This document shows positions 1 through 7,354 of a stretch of 29,811 nucleotides of DNA, piece by piece (position 1 is the stretch's first letter; each line of letters begins with the position of its first letter). A model generated the notes under the pieces. It made no database searches and was not told where the DNA came from. It saw only the letters and a list, made by a program, of their open reading frames with translations. The translations under genes were made by a program, and so were the position numbers. Source of the stretch: TMP-24 sp031376305 (GTDB taxonomy: Bacteria; Pseudomonadota; Alphaproteobacteria; Rhodobacterales; Rhodobacteraceae); the NCBI GenBank assembly GCA_031376305.1, contig JANMDM010000241.1, positions 1 through 29,811 of the forward strand. Direction: 5' to 3'.

Positions 1-1
1 T

Positions 2-295
2 CAAGCGTTGAAGGTCCTGGTCAAGACTGACTCGAAAAACGCCGACGCCTGGAACCTTTTGGGCTTTAGCAGCCGTAAATTGAAAAAATACGATGACTCG
101 GCAAAATACTATTCCGTCGCGCTGAAACTTGATCCCAAGCACCGCGGTGCCTTGGAGTATCAGGGTGAACTGTTCATTGTCACCGGGGCCATTGACAAAG
201 CGCAGGCCAATCTCAAAGCGCTGAAATCGCTCTGTGGGTCATGCGAAGAATATGTCGATTTGAAAGCCGCGCTGACGGCGGCAGGGCAAAGCTAA
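2..295 (+). CDS. Tetratricopeptide-repeat protein, C-terminal part (5' end outside window)
   Basis: The reading frame is open to the left edge, so only the last 97 codons are present; a TTG at 8 lies in frame but need not be the start. The fragment has a TPR-like helix pair (residues such as NLLGFSSRKLKKYDDSAKYY, then ALKLDPKHRGALEY) and a second, weaker repeat ending in KALKSLC. The two cysteines in LCGSC could form a disulfide if the protein is exported, but its N-terminus is not visible. TPR repeats mediate protein-protein contacts, and no specific partner can be named. The gene converges on the DUF4139 gene, 48 nt away, and I see no strong terminator between them. Confidence 0.75.
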   Translation, partial: QALKVLVKTDSKNADAWNLLGFSSRKLKKYDDSAKYYSVALKLDPKHRGALEYQGELFIVTGAIDKAQANLKALKSLCGSCEEYVDLKAALTAAGQS

Positions 296-343
296 ACCGC
301 AGGAACTGGCCCCGCCGAAGGATGGAGCCAGCTCCGAAGCCTG

Positions 344-1975
344 TTATTGCAGTACCATCCCGGTGGGCCAGCCGAGGCTGTGTTCCAAGCGTATCTCGCG
401 GGTTTCGCCGGCTGGCAGATCAAACTCCCAGGTCAATATGCCGCGCTGCCCATCGAGATCTGCCGTGGTCTCGGGCGGCGTCGCGGTATGGGTGACGACC
501 AGATCATCCTGTTCCGAAAAGGGAATTTGGTCAATGACGCGCAAGGACCAATCCTTGGCCGTCAGGTTTTCAAGCTTGATCACCGCCACCTCGTCAATGC
601 GGTTGGATTTGGTCAAGATGCCTTCGTCGCCCTGACTGCGGTTGGGGATGGTCCGGGTCAGGCGCAAGCCATCAATCGGGCCGAAACCCACCGAAGCCTC
701 GGCCCCAGCGGCGATCAGCGGCAGGTCGGTCTGCCCGACCAATGCCCCGTCACTAAACAACATTGCCGTGCCCGGCAGGATCAGTTCCGGGGTTTGATTG
801 GTGAATTCCGCAACAAGATAGGCGGTTTCATCGCGTTGCGGCACCGCCACGGCCTTCAGCGTCGGCGCAGCGGTCAGCGTATCCAGTGCGAGGCGTAAGG
901 ATTCGACGCCGTTGCGCAAGTTGACAGGTGTGGGGTAGTGGTAAGTGACCGTTGCGCCCAGCATGGCCACTTGGGCTGCCAGCGATGCCTCCATCACTGG
1001 TTCCGCCATCCCGCCGCAACCACCACTCGCGCACTCATCGTCGGCCTCACGCTTTTTGCGCTCTTCTTCGCTTTCAATGCTGCGCAGATCGGGCCAGACT
1101 TGACCCGGCTCGCTTTGCCCAGCCGGGCGCGCGGTCGACAGGGTCAGATCCACATCCAGCCAATCTTCGCCACTGGATTGGCTGACGAGCGCGCCGCGGT
1201 CGATGGTCAGGGCCGGGCTATCGCCGCCGGTAAGCGCCAGATCATAAACAGGTTGCCAGTTTGCCTCTGCGGAATAAGTCGTGATTTCCAACGTGGCCGG
1301 GCCATCGGCGGCCGTCTCAAGTGCCAAAGTAAGTACGGCACCGTCTTTGGAACCGTCGGTCAATGCCGCAAGATTTTGTTTCGCTTTATCAAGGGCCTCT
1401 TGATCATCCGTGCGGGCCACTCCCGCAATTCGGGCTTCCTCCTCAGCAGCAAGCGCGGTCTGGCGCAGAGCCAAAACCTCCTCTCCGACCATCTTCGTCA
1501 ACGCCTTCAGGTCATCAAGCGATCCGGTCGAAAATCCCTCAGCGGCTTTGCCCTGACCCAGGCCATGCAAGAAGGCCACCTGTTCATTGGCCGCATCGGC
1601 CCGCAGGCGAATCGCCGCGATAGCCCCGTCGCGGTCCCGCAAAACCGCCTCCAGCCGCTTGACCTCGTCCTTGGCGGCCTGCACTTCAGGGCGGACCTGA
1701 TCGGCGATCACCGGCAGACGATCTTGCGCCAGATTGACGGCCCCGACTGTCACTCCGTCACTTGCGACGACGCGCAGCATTTCTGCCAATGTGCCAACCG
1801 GCATTCCCGATACGACCACTTCATGCGCGCCTTGCGGGGCGGAAAATGTGACCAGACGCACAACACTTGCCCCCCAGGGATACAGCGTCACGCGAGAGAC
1901 TTTTCCAGCTGTTTCAATGGTTTCCGCATGCAGCGGGGCGGCAAGAAGGCATAGAACCGTCGCAAAATATCGCAT
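344..1975 (-). CDS. Secreted DUF4140/DUF4139 (MuiA-family) protein
   Basis: The protein has 543 residues. I chose the ATG at 1975 rather than the in-frame ATG 33 nt upstream because it begins directly with a signal peptide (MRYFATVLCLLAAPLHA, cleavage before ETIETAG). The mature N-terminal part, rich in beta strands (about 20-120), matches DUF4140. An Ala/Glu-rich coiled coil follows (about 110-220), and the rest is the DUF4139 domain with features such as NWQPVYDLAL and YHYPTPVNLRNG. An internal Glu/Lys-rich stretch and the cysteines of ECASGGCGG (about residue 325) form an exposed-looking linker. The family is named after mucoidy inhibitor A; its molecular function is not established. The protein is probably periplasmic or envelope-attached. 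It lies downstream of asd, separated by a terminator-like hairpin, so it may have its own promoter. Confidence 0.8.
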   Translation of the reverse strand: MRYFATVLCLLAAPLHAETIETAGKVSRVTLYPWGASVVRLVTFSAPQGAHEVVVSGMPVGTLAEMLRVVASDGVTVGAVNLAQDRLPVIADQVRPEVQAAKDEVKRLEAVLRDRDGAIAAIRLRADAANEQVAFLHGLGQGKAAEGFSTGSLDDLKALTKMVGEEVLALRQTALAAEEEARIAGVARTDDQEALDKAKQNLAALTDGSKDGAVLTLALETAADGPATLEITTYSAEANWQPVYDLALTGGDSPALTIDRGALVSQSSGEDWLDVDLTLSTARPAGQSEPGQVWPDLRSIESEEERKKREADDECASGGCGGMAEPVMEASLAAQVAMLGATVTYHYPTPVNLRNGVESLRLALDTLTAAPTLKAVAVPQRDETAYLVAEFTNQTPELILPGTAMLFSDGALVGQTDLPLIAAGAEASVGFGPIDGLRLTRTIPNRSQGDEGILTKSNRIDEVAVIKLENLTAKDWSLRVIDQIPFSEQDDLVVTHTATPPETTADLDGQRGILTWEFDLPAGETREIRLEHSLGWPTGMVLQ

Positions 1976-2029
1976 GTTAGGGCCTTTGATGAATGCTTTC
2001 AGTCGCAACCTTCACCCGCCGCGCCGGAA

Positions 2030-2056
2030 ACGCAAGAGGGCACCAACAGGGTGCCC
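2030..2056 (-). terminator. Probable intrinsic terminator downstream of asd
   Basis: On the minus strand, 37 nt after the asd stop codon, there is a perfect 7-bp stem, GGGCACC and GGTGCCC, around the 5-nt loop CTGTT (2038-2056). It is followed by TCTTGCGTTT. The T-tract is interrupted, so termination may be partial. Confidence 0.5.
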
Positions 2057-2092
2057 ACTTGCAGTTCCAAATACCGGCGCAGCCTACCCGGC

Positions 2093-3115
2093 TTAGCCTT
2101 TTTTCAGGCAGCGGTTGCCCAGAACTTCGGCGATCTGCACGGCGTTCAGCGCCGCGCCCTTGCGCAGGTTGTCGCTGACCACCCAGATGTTCAGGCCATT
2201 GTCGATGGTGCTGTCCTGACGGATGCGGCTGATATAGGTCGCGTATTCGCCGACGCATTCGATCGGGGTCATGTAGCCGCCCGGCTCGCGCTTGTCGATG
2301 ACCAGGACCCCCGGTGCCTCGCGCAGGATCTCGGTGGCTTCTTCCCAATCAAGAAAATCCTCGAACTCGATATTGATCGCTTCGGAATGGCCGACGAACA
2401 CCGGCACGCGCACGCAGGTGGCCGTAACCTTGATCGACTTATCAAGGATCTTTTTGGTTTCCGCGACCATCTTCCATTCTTCCTTGGTCGATCCGTCGTC
2501 GAGAAATACGTCGATGTGCGGGATCACGTTAAAGGCGATCTGCTTGGGGAATTTCTTCGGCGCGACTTCCTTGCCGGGCACATAGATGCCCTTGGTCTGA
2601 TCCCACAGCTCGTCGATGCCGTCCTTGCCGGCACCCGATACCGACTGATAGGTCGCCACCACCACGCGTTTGATCTTCGCCCGGTCATGCAAGGGCTTCA
2701 GCGCCACCACCATCTGTGCTGTCGAGCAGTTGGGGTTGGCGATGATCATCTTGTTTTTGTACATCTCGACCGCTTCGGGGTTCACTTCCGGAACCACCAG
2801 CGGGATAGCCGGATCATAGCGGTACAGCGACGAGTTATCGATCACCACGCAGCCCGCAGCGGCAGCCCGGGGGGCGTAGATCTTGGTCGCATCCGACCCG
2901 ATGGCAAACAGTGCAATATCCCAGCCGGTGAAATCGAAGGTGTCCAGATCCTTGGTCTTCAGGGTCTTGTCGCCAAAGCTGATTTCTGTGCCAAGCGACT
3001 TGCGCGAGGCAAGGGCCACGATTTCGTCGACGGGAAATTCCCGTTCGGCAAGAATATTCAGCATTTCACGGCCCACGTTCCCGGTGGCGCCCGCAACAAC
3101 AACCCTGTAGCCCAT
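2093..3115 (-). CDS. asd: Aspartate-semialdehyde dehydrogenase
   Basis: The 340-residue enzyme reduces aspartyl phosphate to aspartate semialdehyde with NADPH, the branch step to lysine/diaminopimelate, threonine and methionine. It starts with the nucleotide-binding loop VVAGATGNVGREML (residues 6-19). The catalytic cysteine is Cys130 in NPNCST, and the SVSGAGKDGIDEL segment is typical of bacterial ASADH. Length is usual for the family. The ATG at 3115 is preceded by a strong ribosome-binding site, AAGGAG, seven nucleotides upstream. The gene is alone on its transcript as far as can be seen: the upstream neighbour on the same strand ends 96 nt away and a hairpin follows its stop codon. Confidence 0.97.
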   Translation of the reverse strand: MGYRVVVAGATGNVGREMLNILAEREFPVDEIVALASRKSLGTEISFGDKTLKTKDLDTFDFTGWDIALFAIGSDATKIYAPRAAAAGCVVIDNSSLYRYDPAIPLVVPEVNPEAVEMYKNKMIIANPNCSTAQMVVALKPLHDRAKIKRVVVATYQSVSGAGKDGIDELWDQTKGIYVPGKEVAPKKFPKQIAFNVIPHIDVFLDDGSTKEEWKMVAETKKILDKSIKVTATCVRVPVFVGHSEAINIEFEDFLDWEEATEILREAPGVLVIDKREPGGYMTPIECVGEYATYISRIRQDSTIDNGLNIWVVSDNLRKGAALNAVQIAEVLGNRCLKKG

Positions 3116-3211
3116 TGGGGGTCTCCTTCAAGAATAGACGTTGCCCTTAGCCGATCAGGAGAGGCAATAAAAGGCCAAGACTTGCAGGCGCAGCAATTGT
3201 GAAATCGCGTG

Positions 3212-3847
3212 TCATCCGTGGATCAGCGTAATTCTTGAATCGCGGGCGCTGAGGGCTTCGACAAAATGCTGTTCGGCATTGAAATCATGGGGCACCTGCC
3301 CTGCGGTACGACTGCCCGTCAGCGACATCGACGCAAAGAAGTCGAACCCGTAAAGGCTGATGCTGCGGGCCGCCGAACGCGCCAGCAGGTCGATCATCAT
3401 CACCCCGGTCGTGGGTGGGGCGCCAAGCTCAGTCATCAGGCGCTGATAGTCGGCAAGCGGGTGCAGGGCAAAACCGGGTCGCGTGGCAATAGCATAGCTC
3501 AACCGTTTGCGCTTGGGCGACATCCAAAGCGTCATCACCGGGGCAAGCCGCGCCAGCGTTTGCGCGTCGATACGGGTGGCAAGGGCCAGAACATCGGTGC
3601 GGTTGCCATGTGAGGCGACACTGGGCATCGGCGCACGGTTGATGCGGATGACCATATCGGCCGCGTCGATCTGCGCGCCATGGGTTGCCTGCGCCAGCGC
3701 GCGGGAATTGCCGACAAGCGCCACAGATTTCCCGGCAAAGCTGGCAAGCACATCGGCTGACGGCAACGACACTGCGGCAAGAGATGCGTCGCGGCGCAAG
3801 GTCCGCGCTATCAGAAAGCTCAGATGCGACAAGGGCGGCTTGGTCAT
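3212..3847 (-). CDS. GT29 (sialyltransferase-like) family protein
   Basis: The protein has 211 residues, no signal peptide and no cysteine. It carries recognisable counterparts of the sialylmotifs of family GT29: a large-motif-like segment at 41-72 (VALVGNSRAL, then GAQIDAADMVIRINRAP), a small-motif-like segment around 143-171 (PPTTGVMMIDLLA, then ISLYGFDFF), and an H-x4-E pair (His187, Glu192) like motif VS. Animal GT29 enzymes move sialic acid from CMP-sialic acid; the donor and acceptor here are unknown, and a related CMP-sugar is possible. The ATG overlaps the stop codon of the upstream GT4 gene (ATGA), so the two are translationally coupled. The N-terminal 40 residues replace the membrane anchor of the animal enzymes, suggesting a cytosolic glycan-building enzyme. 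Family assignment is fairly secure; activity is inferred only. Confidence 0.75.
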   Translation of the reverse strand: MTKPPLSHLSFLIARTLRRDASLAAVSLPSADVLASFAGKSVALVGNSRALAQATHGAQIDAADMVIRINRAPMPSVASHGNRTDVLALATRIDAQTLARLAPVMTLWMSPKRKRLSYAIATRPGFALHPLADYQRLMTELGAPPTTGVMMIDLLARSAARSISLYGFDFFASMSLTGSRTAGQVPHDFNAEQHFVEALSARDSRITLIHG

Positions 3848-4899
3848 GGGGGTGGTGCCAATAGGGCGCGGTAAACGGCGGTCAGGGCGGCGGCCTCGTC
3901 CTCGATGCGAAAGCCAGCGCAGGCGCGGGCACGGGCGGCAGACGCCATTGAGTGGCGCAGCGCCGTATCGTCGATCAGTCGGGCGGTGGCCTCGGCCAGC
4001 GCCGGGATATCGCCGGGATCAACCAGCGCGCCGGTTTGCCCCGGAACAATCAGATCTTCAAACGCCCCAACCCTGGCGGCGACGGCGGGTACCGCGCAGG
4101 CCATCGCCTCAAGCGGGGTCAGGCCGAACCCCTCCCACCGCTGCGGTGCCACATAAATGTCAAGGGCGCGGTACCAGTCGGGCATGGCATCTACGGTGAC
4201 CTCTGGCAGAAATAGAATGCGATTCCCAAGCCCCGCATTGCGCGTCCGTTGCCGCAACCAGTCCAGAAAGGCCTGATGGCCTTCGGTGGCACGCCCCATG
4301 ACAAGGGCATAACCCTCAGGACGGTCCGGAAGAATGCGCAGCATTGCATCGACAAAAGCGTCAGTGCCCTTTTGCGCCCGGATGCGGCCATAACAGCCGA
4401 CCAAGACACCCTGCGTCGGCAGCCCCAGCCGGACGCGCAAGGCGACGCGGTCAGTGGCCGGACTAAAGGTTTCGGTATCTATGCCGTGCAGGATCACCGT
4501 GGCCGGGCGGTGCAGGTAGCGGGCAGTGCGCTGGGATGTGGCCACCACGGCGTCCATCCGCCCGATCAGCCACCGCGTGTAGCCACTGTGCTGGCGCTGC
4601 GACGCCGAGGTGAACACAAGCTTCAGCCTGCGCCGAAAGACCTGCTTTAACACCAGACCCAACAACATTTCCGTGTTGCGCCTTGCATGCCAAACCCGCA
4701 TCCGGTCGCGCGGCAACAGAAACATCCGCCACAGTGGCAGATGCGGCACCTCGGCGGAAAGCCCGGGGCCGGTGGCGGCAATGCCGATCATACCGGCCTG
4801 CACCGGTACCAGCCGAACGATCGTCGCTGTCACGCCGGACAATCGGCGTTTCAGGTTCGGGGCAATCACCTCGATCTTGCGGATATCCGGCTGGGCCAC
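3844..4899 (-). CDS. Family 4 glycosyltransferase (LPS-core LpsB/LpcC-like)
   Basis: The protein has 351 residues. The frame stays open far upstream into the MFS gene, but I chose the GTG at 4899: AAAGG lies just upstream, it falls in the 26-nt gap after the MFS stop, and the family-like N-terminus (IEVIAPNLKRRLSGVT) begins directly after it. The N-terminal Rossmann half covers about 8-160 and the C-terminal half (GT4/Glycos_transf_1) about 165-345. Donor-site features are GCYGRIRAQKGTD (168-180) and the E-x7-E pair Glu256/Glu264 in EGFGLTPLE. Overall wording resembles rhizobial LpsB/LpcC core mannosyltransferases, which add a sugar to the inner lipopolysaccharide core on the cytoplasmic face. 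The exact sugar cannot be read from sequence. It overlaps the GT29 gene by 4 nt. Confidence 0.85.
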   Translation of the reverse strand: MAQPDIRKIEVIAPNLKRRLSGVTATIVRLVPVQAGMIGIAATGPGLSAEVPHLPLWRMFLLPRDRMRVWHARRNTEMLLGLVLKQVFRRRLKLVFTSASQRQHSGYTRWLIGRMDAVVATSQRTARYLHRPATVILHGIDTETFSPATDRVALRVRLGLPTQGVLVGCYGRIRAQKGTDAFVDAMLRILPDRPEGYALVMGRATEGHQAFLDWLRQRTRNAGLGNRILFLPEVTVDAMPDWYRALDIYVAPQRWEGFGLTPLEAMACAVPAVAARVGAFEDLIVPGQTGALVDPGDIPALAEATARLIDDTALRHSMASAARARACAGFRIEDEAAALTAVYRALLAPPP

Positions 4900-4925
4900 G
4901 GCTTGCCTTTCGGTTTTGATCCTGA

Positions 4926-6107
4926 CTAGACGCGAATGTTGCGGCTGAACAGATAAACCACCAATCCGGCCAGCAACGGCACCAGGAAAAACAGGAACAG
5001 CCAGCGAAAAGTCTGGGTCGGATCGCCCAAACCACTTGCCCATTGATAAACCGGACGCGAGGCAAATTGCATCAGCCCGGCACCACCAATCGAAAATAAA
5101 TTTATGAAACTGACGCCGCGACCCAACAAGTGTGGGGGCAGAAAGCAGCGCCCATGCGCCATGATCGCCGGATAGGTCGCGCCAAACAAGCCCTGTCCAG
5201 CCAGCAGCAGGGCCGAGGCCCAGAACCCCGGCGCCGGGACAACGACCAGCACCGCAAGGCAAAGCGCAGACAAGGACACACTGCCAACGATTCCCCATTT
5301 GCGCGAACCGACGATCCGGTCGATAGGGCCAAGCAAGAAATTGCCGAGGACCGTCGCAAGCCCCATCACCAATGTGGCGCTGCCAATTCCGTTGCTCCCG
5401 GTGCCGTACACCGACTCAAGATAGGGCCCCGCCCATAATCCGCGGAGCACCGCAGCAGGCGCGTAAGCCACCAGCATCAGCGCCAGGATCGGCCACAGCG
5501 CGCGGATCGACAGAAGCTCGGCGAAAGTACCATCCCCGCCGGTCTTGCGCGCGACCCGCGCGGGGTCGGGCAAGAACACAGCGATCGCCAGTGCCACGAT
5601 CAAGGTCAGGGCCGACAGGCCAAGCAACGTCTCGCGCCAGCCAGCCGCCGTGATCAGCCAGGCCAATGGCGTCGCCCCAGCGATATTGCCCAGCGATCCG
5701 ACCCCAACCATGACCCCGGCCAATGTGCCAAACACTTGCGGTGAATACAGTCGGGCAAAGATGAAATAAGCGGCCATCAGCACCGGCGAACAACCGATGC
5801 CGATCAACACCATGGCCAGATGCAGCGCCATCGGCCCGCTCGCCAGCGCGAAGACCAGCGCCCCGCCGCCGCCGCCCAATGCCAGCAGGACCGCAGCGGT
5901 GCGCCGGGGACCGATCCGGTCCAGCGCAGCGCCGACGGGGAATTGCATCAATGCGAAAGCGACGAAGAACAATCCGGATGAGATTGCCAGATCGTCAGGC
6001 CCAGCGCCGATTTCGGCCTTTAGCACCGGGGTCAGGACTGCAAGAAACGCCCGGTAGAACTGGCTAAGCACATAGCCTGCAATCAGGAATATCAGGCCGA
6101 TGCGCAT
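4926..6107 (-). CDS. Major facilitator superfamily transporter
   Basis: The protein has 393 residues and about twelve hydrophobic segments. The cytoplasmic loop between segments 2 and 3 carries the MFS signature in the form ALDRIGPRRTAAV. I chose the ATG at 6107 rather than the in-frame ATG at 6137 because GGAG lies five nucleotides before it and the first membrane helix (IGLIFLIAGYVLSQFYRAFL) begins immediately after it. The substrate is not evident. The gene heads an operon with the GT4 and GT29 genes (gap of 26 nt to the GT4 start), which makes export of a glycan precursor or sugar possible, but that is only inference. A tRNA-Pro gene lies 50 nt upstream on the same strand. Confidence 0.88.
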   Translation of the reverse strand: MRIGLIFLIAGYVLSQFYRAFLAVLTPVLKAEIGAGPDDLAISSGLFFVAFALMQFPVGAALDRIGPRRTAAVLLALGGGGGALVFALASGPMALHLAMVLIGIGCSPVLMAAYFIFARLYSPQVFGTLAGVMVGVGSLGNIAGATPLAWLITAAGWRETLLGLSALTLIVALAIAVFLPDPARVARKTGGDGTFAELLSIRALWPILALMLVAYAPAAVLRGLWAGPYLESVYGTGSNGIGSATLVMGLATVLGNFLLGPIDRIVGSRKWGIVGSVSLSALCLAVLVVVPAPGFWASALLLAGQGLFGATYPAIMAHGRCFLPPHLLGRGVSFINLFSIGGAGLMQFASRPVYQWASGLGDPTQTFRWLFLFFLVPLLAGLVVYLFSRNIRV

Positions 6108-6157
6108 GAAGTCTCCGAAGGCTGGCGGCCGTGTCATTGATGTCTGTCGGGATTATT

Positions 6158-6234
6158 TGGTCGGAGCGAGAGGATTCGAACCTCCGACCCCCTGCTCCCG
6201 AAGCAGGTGCGCTACCAGGCTGCGCTACGCTCCG
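6158..6234 (-). tRNA. tRNA-Pro (anticodon CGG)
   Basis: Read on the minus strand the gene is 77 nt, with the acceptor stem CGGAGCG/CGCTCCG, a D arm with GCGCAGCCTGGTAGCGC, the anticodon stem CCTGC/GCAGG around the loop TTCGGGA (anticodon CGG, codon CCG), the variable bases GGGTC, and a T arm GGAGG-TTCGAAT-CCTCT. The terminal CCA is encoded (6158-6160). Upstream, TTGCAA (6270-6275) stands 17 nt before a poor -10 (TAACCC); this could be its promoter but is weak. Confidence 0.97.
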
Positions 6235-6289
6235 ACCGTGGGCGGGGGGTTACCGATTCCCGCGTGCATTTGCAAGGGCCGTGTCAGCC

Positions 6290-7267
6290 TTACCTGGCAC
6301 TACGGCTTCCTGGTTGCAGGATGCGCTGCAAAAGGCCCGGGCGCGGCGTCGTCACGCTTTCGCTGCGGCCGCGGGTCTCAAGGACCGGTTGGTTTTCGGA
6401 TGCCCCGGCGCGGGTTTCCCGCAAAACGATGTAGATGCCCGAGGCGATAACCACGCCAGCCCCAACCAGCGTAAAGGAATCGGGGCGTTCATTGAACACC
6501 GCGTAGCCAAAGATCGTGGCCCAGATGATCTGGCTGTACTGCATGGGGGCAACAATCACCGCCTCGGCCCGACGGTAGGACAGGATCGACAGAAGCGTGC
6601 CGATCAGACCCAGAACCGCAATGACGCCCAGCAGGCCGATATGCTCGATCGGCATCGGGCGGTAGAAAAAAGGTAACGCCAGACCCATGGCAAAGAAGTT
6701 GCCGATGATCGGCGACAGCAACAGCACAACCGGGCGTTCATCGGTGCCCAGCCTGCGCACGATGATCGACGTAAGCGCACCGGCAAACGCCGCGACAAGG
6801 GCGGCAATATGGCCAAGCGACAGCGACACCTGTCCGGGTCGCAAAACGATCAAAACGCCAATAAGCCCGACAATGACCGCCGCCCAGCGCCGCAGCCGCA
6901 CGGTTTCGCCCAAGATCGGGATCGACAGGATTGTGACGATCAGCGGAATCGCAAAAAGGATTGCGTAGGTTTGCGCCAGCGGCAGGGTACCGAAGGCATA
7001 GAAGGCTGCAACGCCGGTTATGACCGCACTGACGGTGCGGGTGGCGACCCAGCCGGGGAAGTTCGGCCGGAGGCTGCCGCCGGATTTGTCCTGCAAGATG
7101 AAGAGCGCCACCAGGGGAAAGCTGAGCAGCGCCGCAAAGAAGACAATCTGCACGGCGGAATAGGTGGCACCAAGGTATTTCACCACCACGTCATGGGTGG
7201 CGAAAACCCCCATCGCCACCAGCGCCGTCAGCGCCCCACGCAGATTGTGATTGCCAATTTGTGACAC
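6290..7267 (-). CDS. DMT-superfamily (EamA) transporter
   Basis: The 325-residue membrane protein has two EamA halves, about residues 10-145 and 155-290, with some ten hydrophobic segments; typical family pieces are FYAFGTLPLAQTYAILFAIP and AVFNERPDSFTLVGAGVVI. EamA proteins export metabolites, often amino acids or nucleotide derivatives; the substrate here cannot be assigned. The last 35 residues are polar and Arg/Ser-rich and probably cytoplasmic. The gene lies 87 nt downstream of gyrB on the same strand. No strong terminator is visible between them, so read-through from gyrB is possible. Confidence 0.9.
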   Translation of the reverse strand: MSQIGNHNLRGALTALVAMGVFATHDVVVKYLGATYSAVQIVFFAALLSFPLVALFILQDKSGGSLRPNFPGWVATRTVSAVITGVAAFYAFGTLPLAQTYAILFAIPLIVTILSIPILGETVRLRRWAAVIVGLIGVLIVLRPGQVSLSLGHIAALVAAFAGALTSIIVRRLGTDERPVVLLLSPIIGNFFAMGLALPFFYRPMPIEHIGLLGVIAVLGLIGTLLSILSYRRAEAVIVAPMQYSQIIWATIFGYAVFNERPDSFTLVGAGVVIASGIYIVLRETRAGASENQPVLETRGRSESVTTPRPGLLQRILQPGSRSAR

Positions 7268-7354
7268 GTCTGTGACCTCCGTTACCGCTCACACCCCTTT
7301 TGCGCGGCGCGGGCGCAATGGCAAGGGCTGTGCAGCGAAACCCGAAGGCGTCGC

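Noticed and set aside
938..1954. 338-residue open frame antisense to the DUF4139 gene
   Set aside because: Same antisense-shadow pattern, no start signal or similarity.
2051..3202. 383-residue open frame antisense to asd
   Set aside because: It mirrors the codon pattern of asd in a GC-rich genome; no ribosome-binding site or known domain.
4900..5298. Longer GT4 protein starting inside the MFS gene
   Set aside because: The extra 133 residues are a shadow of the MFS gene in another frame; the GTG at 4899 has a ribosome-binding site and a family-like N-terminus.
6247..6275. Promoter of tRNA-Pro
   Set aside because: TTGCAA and TAACCC have 17-nt spacing, but the -10 box is too far from consensus to list as a feature.
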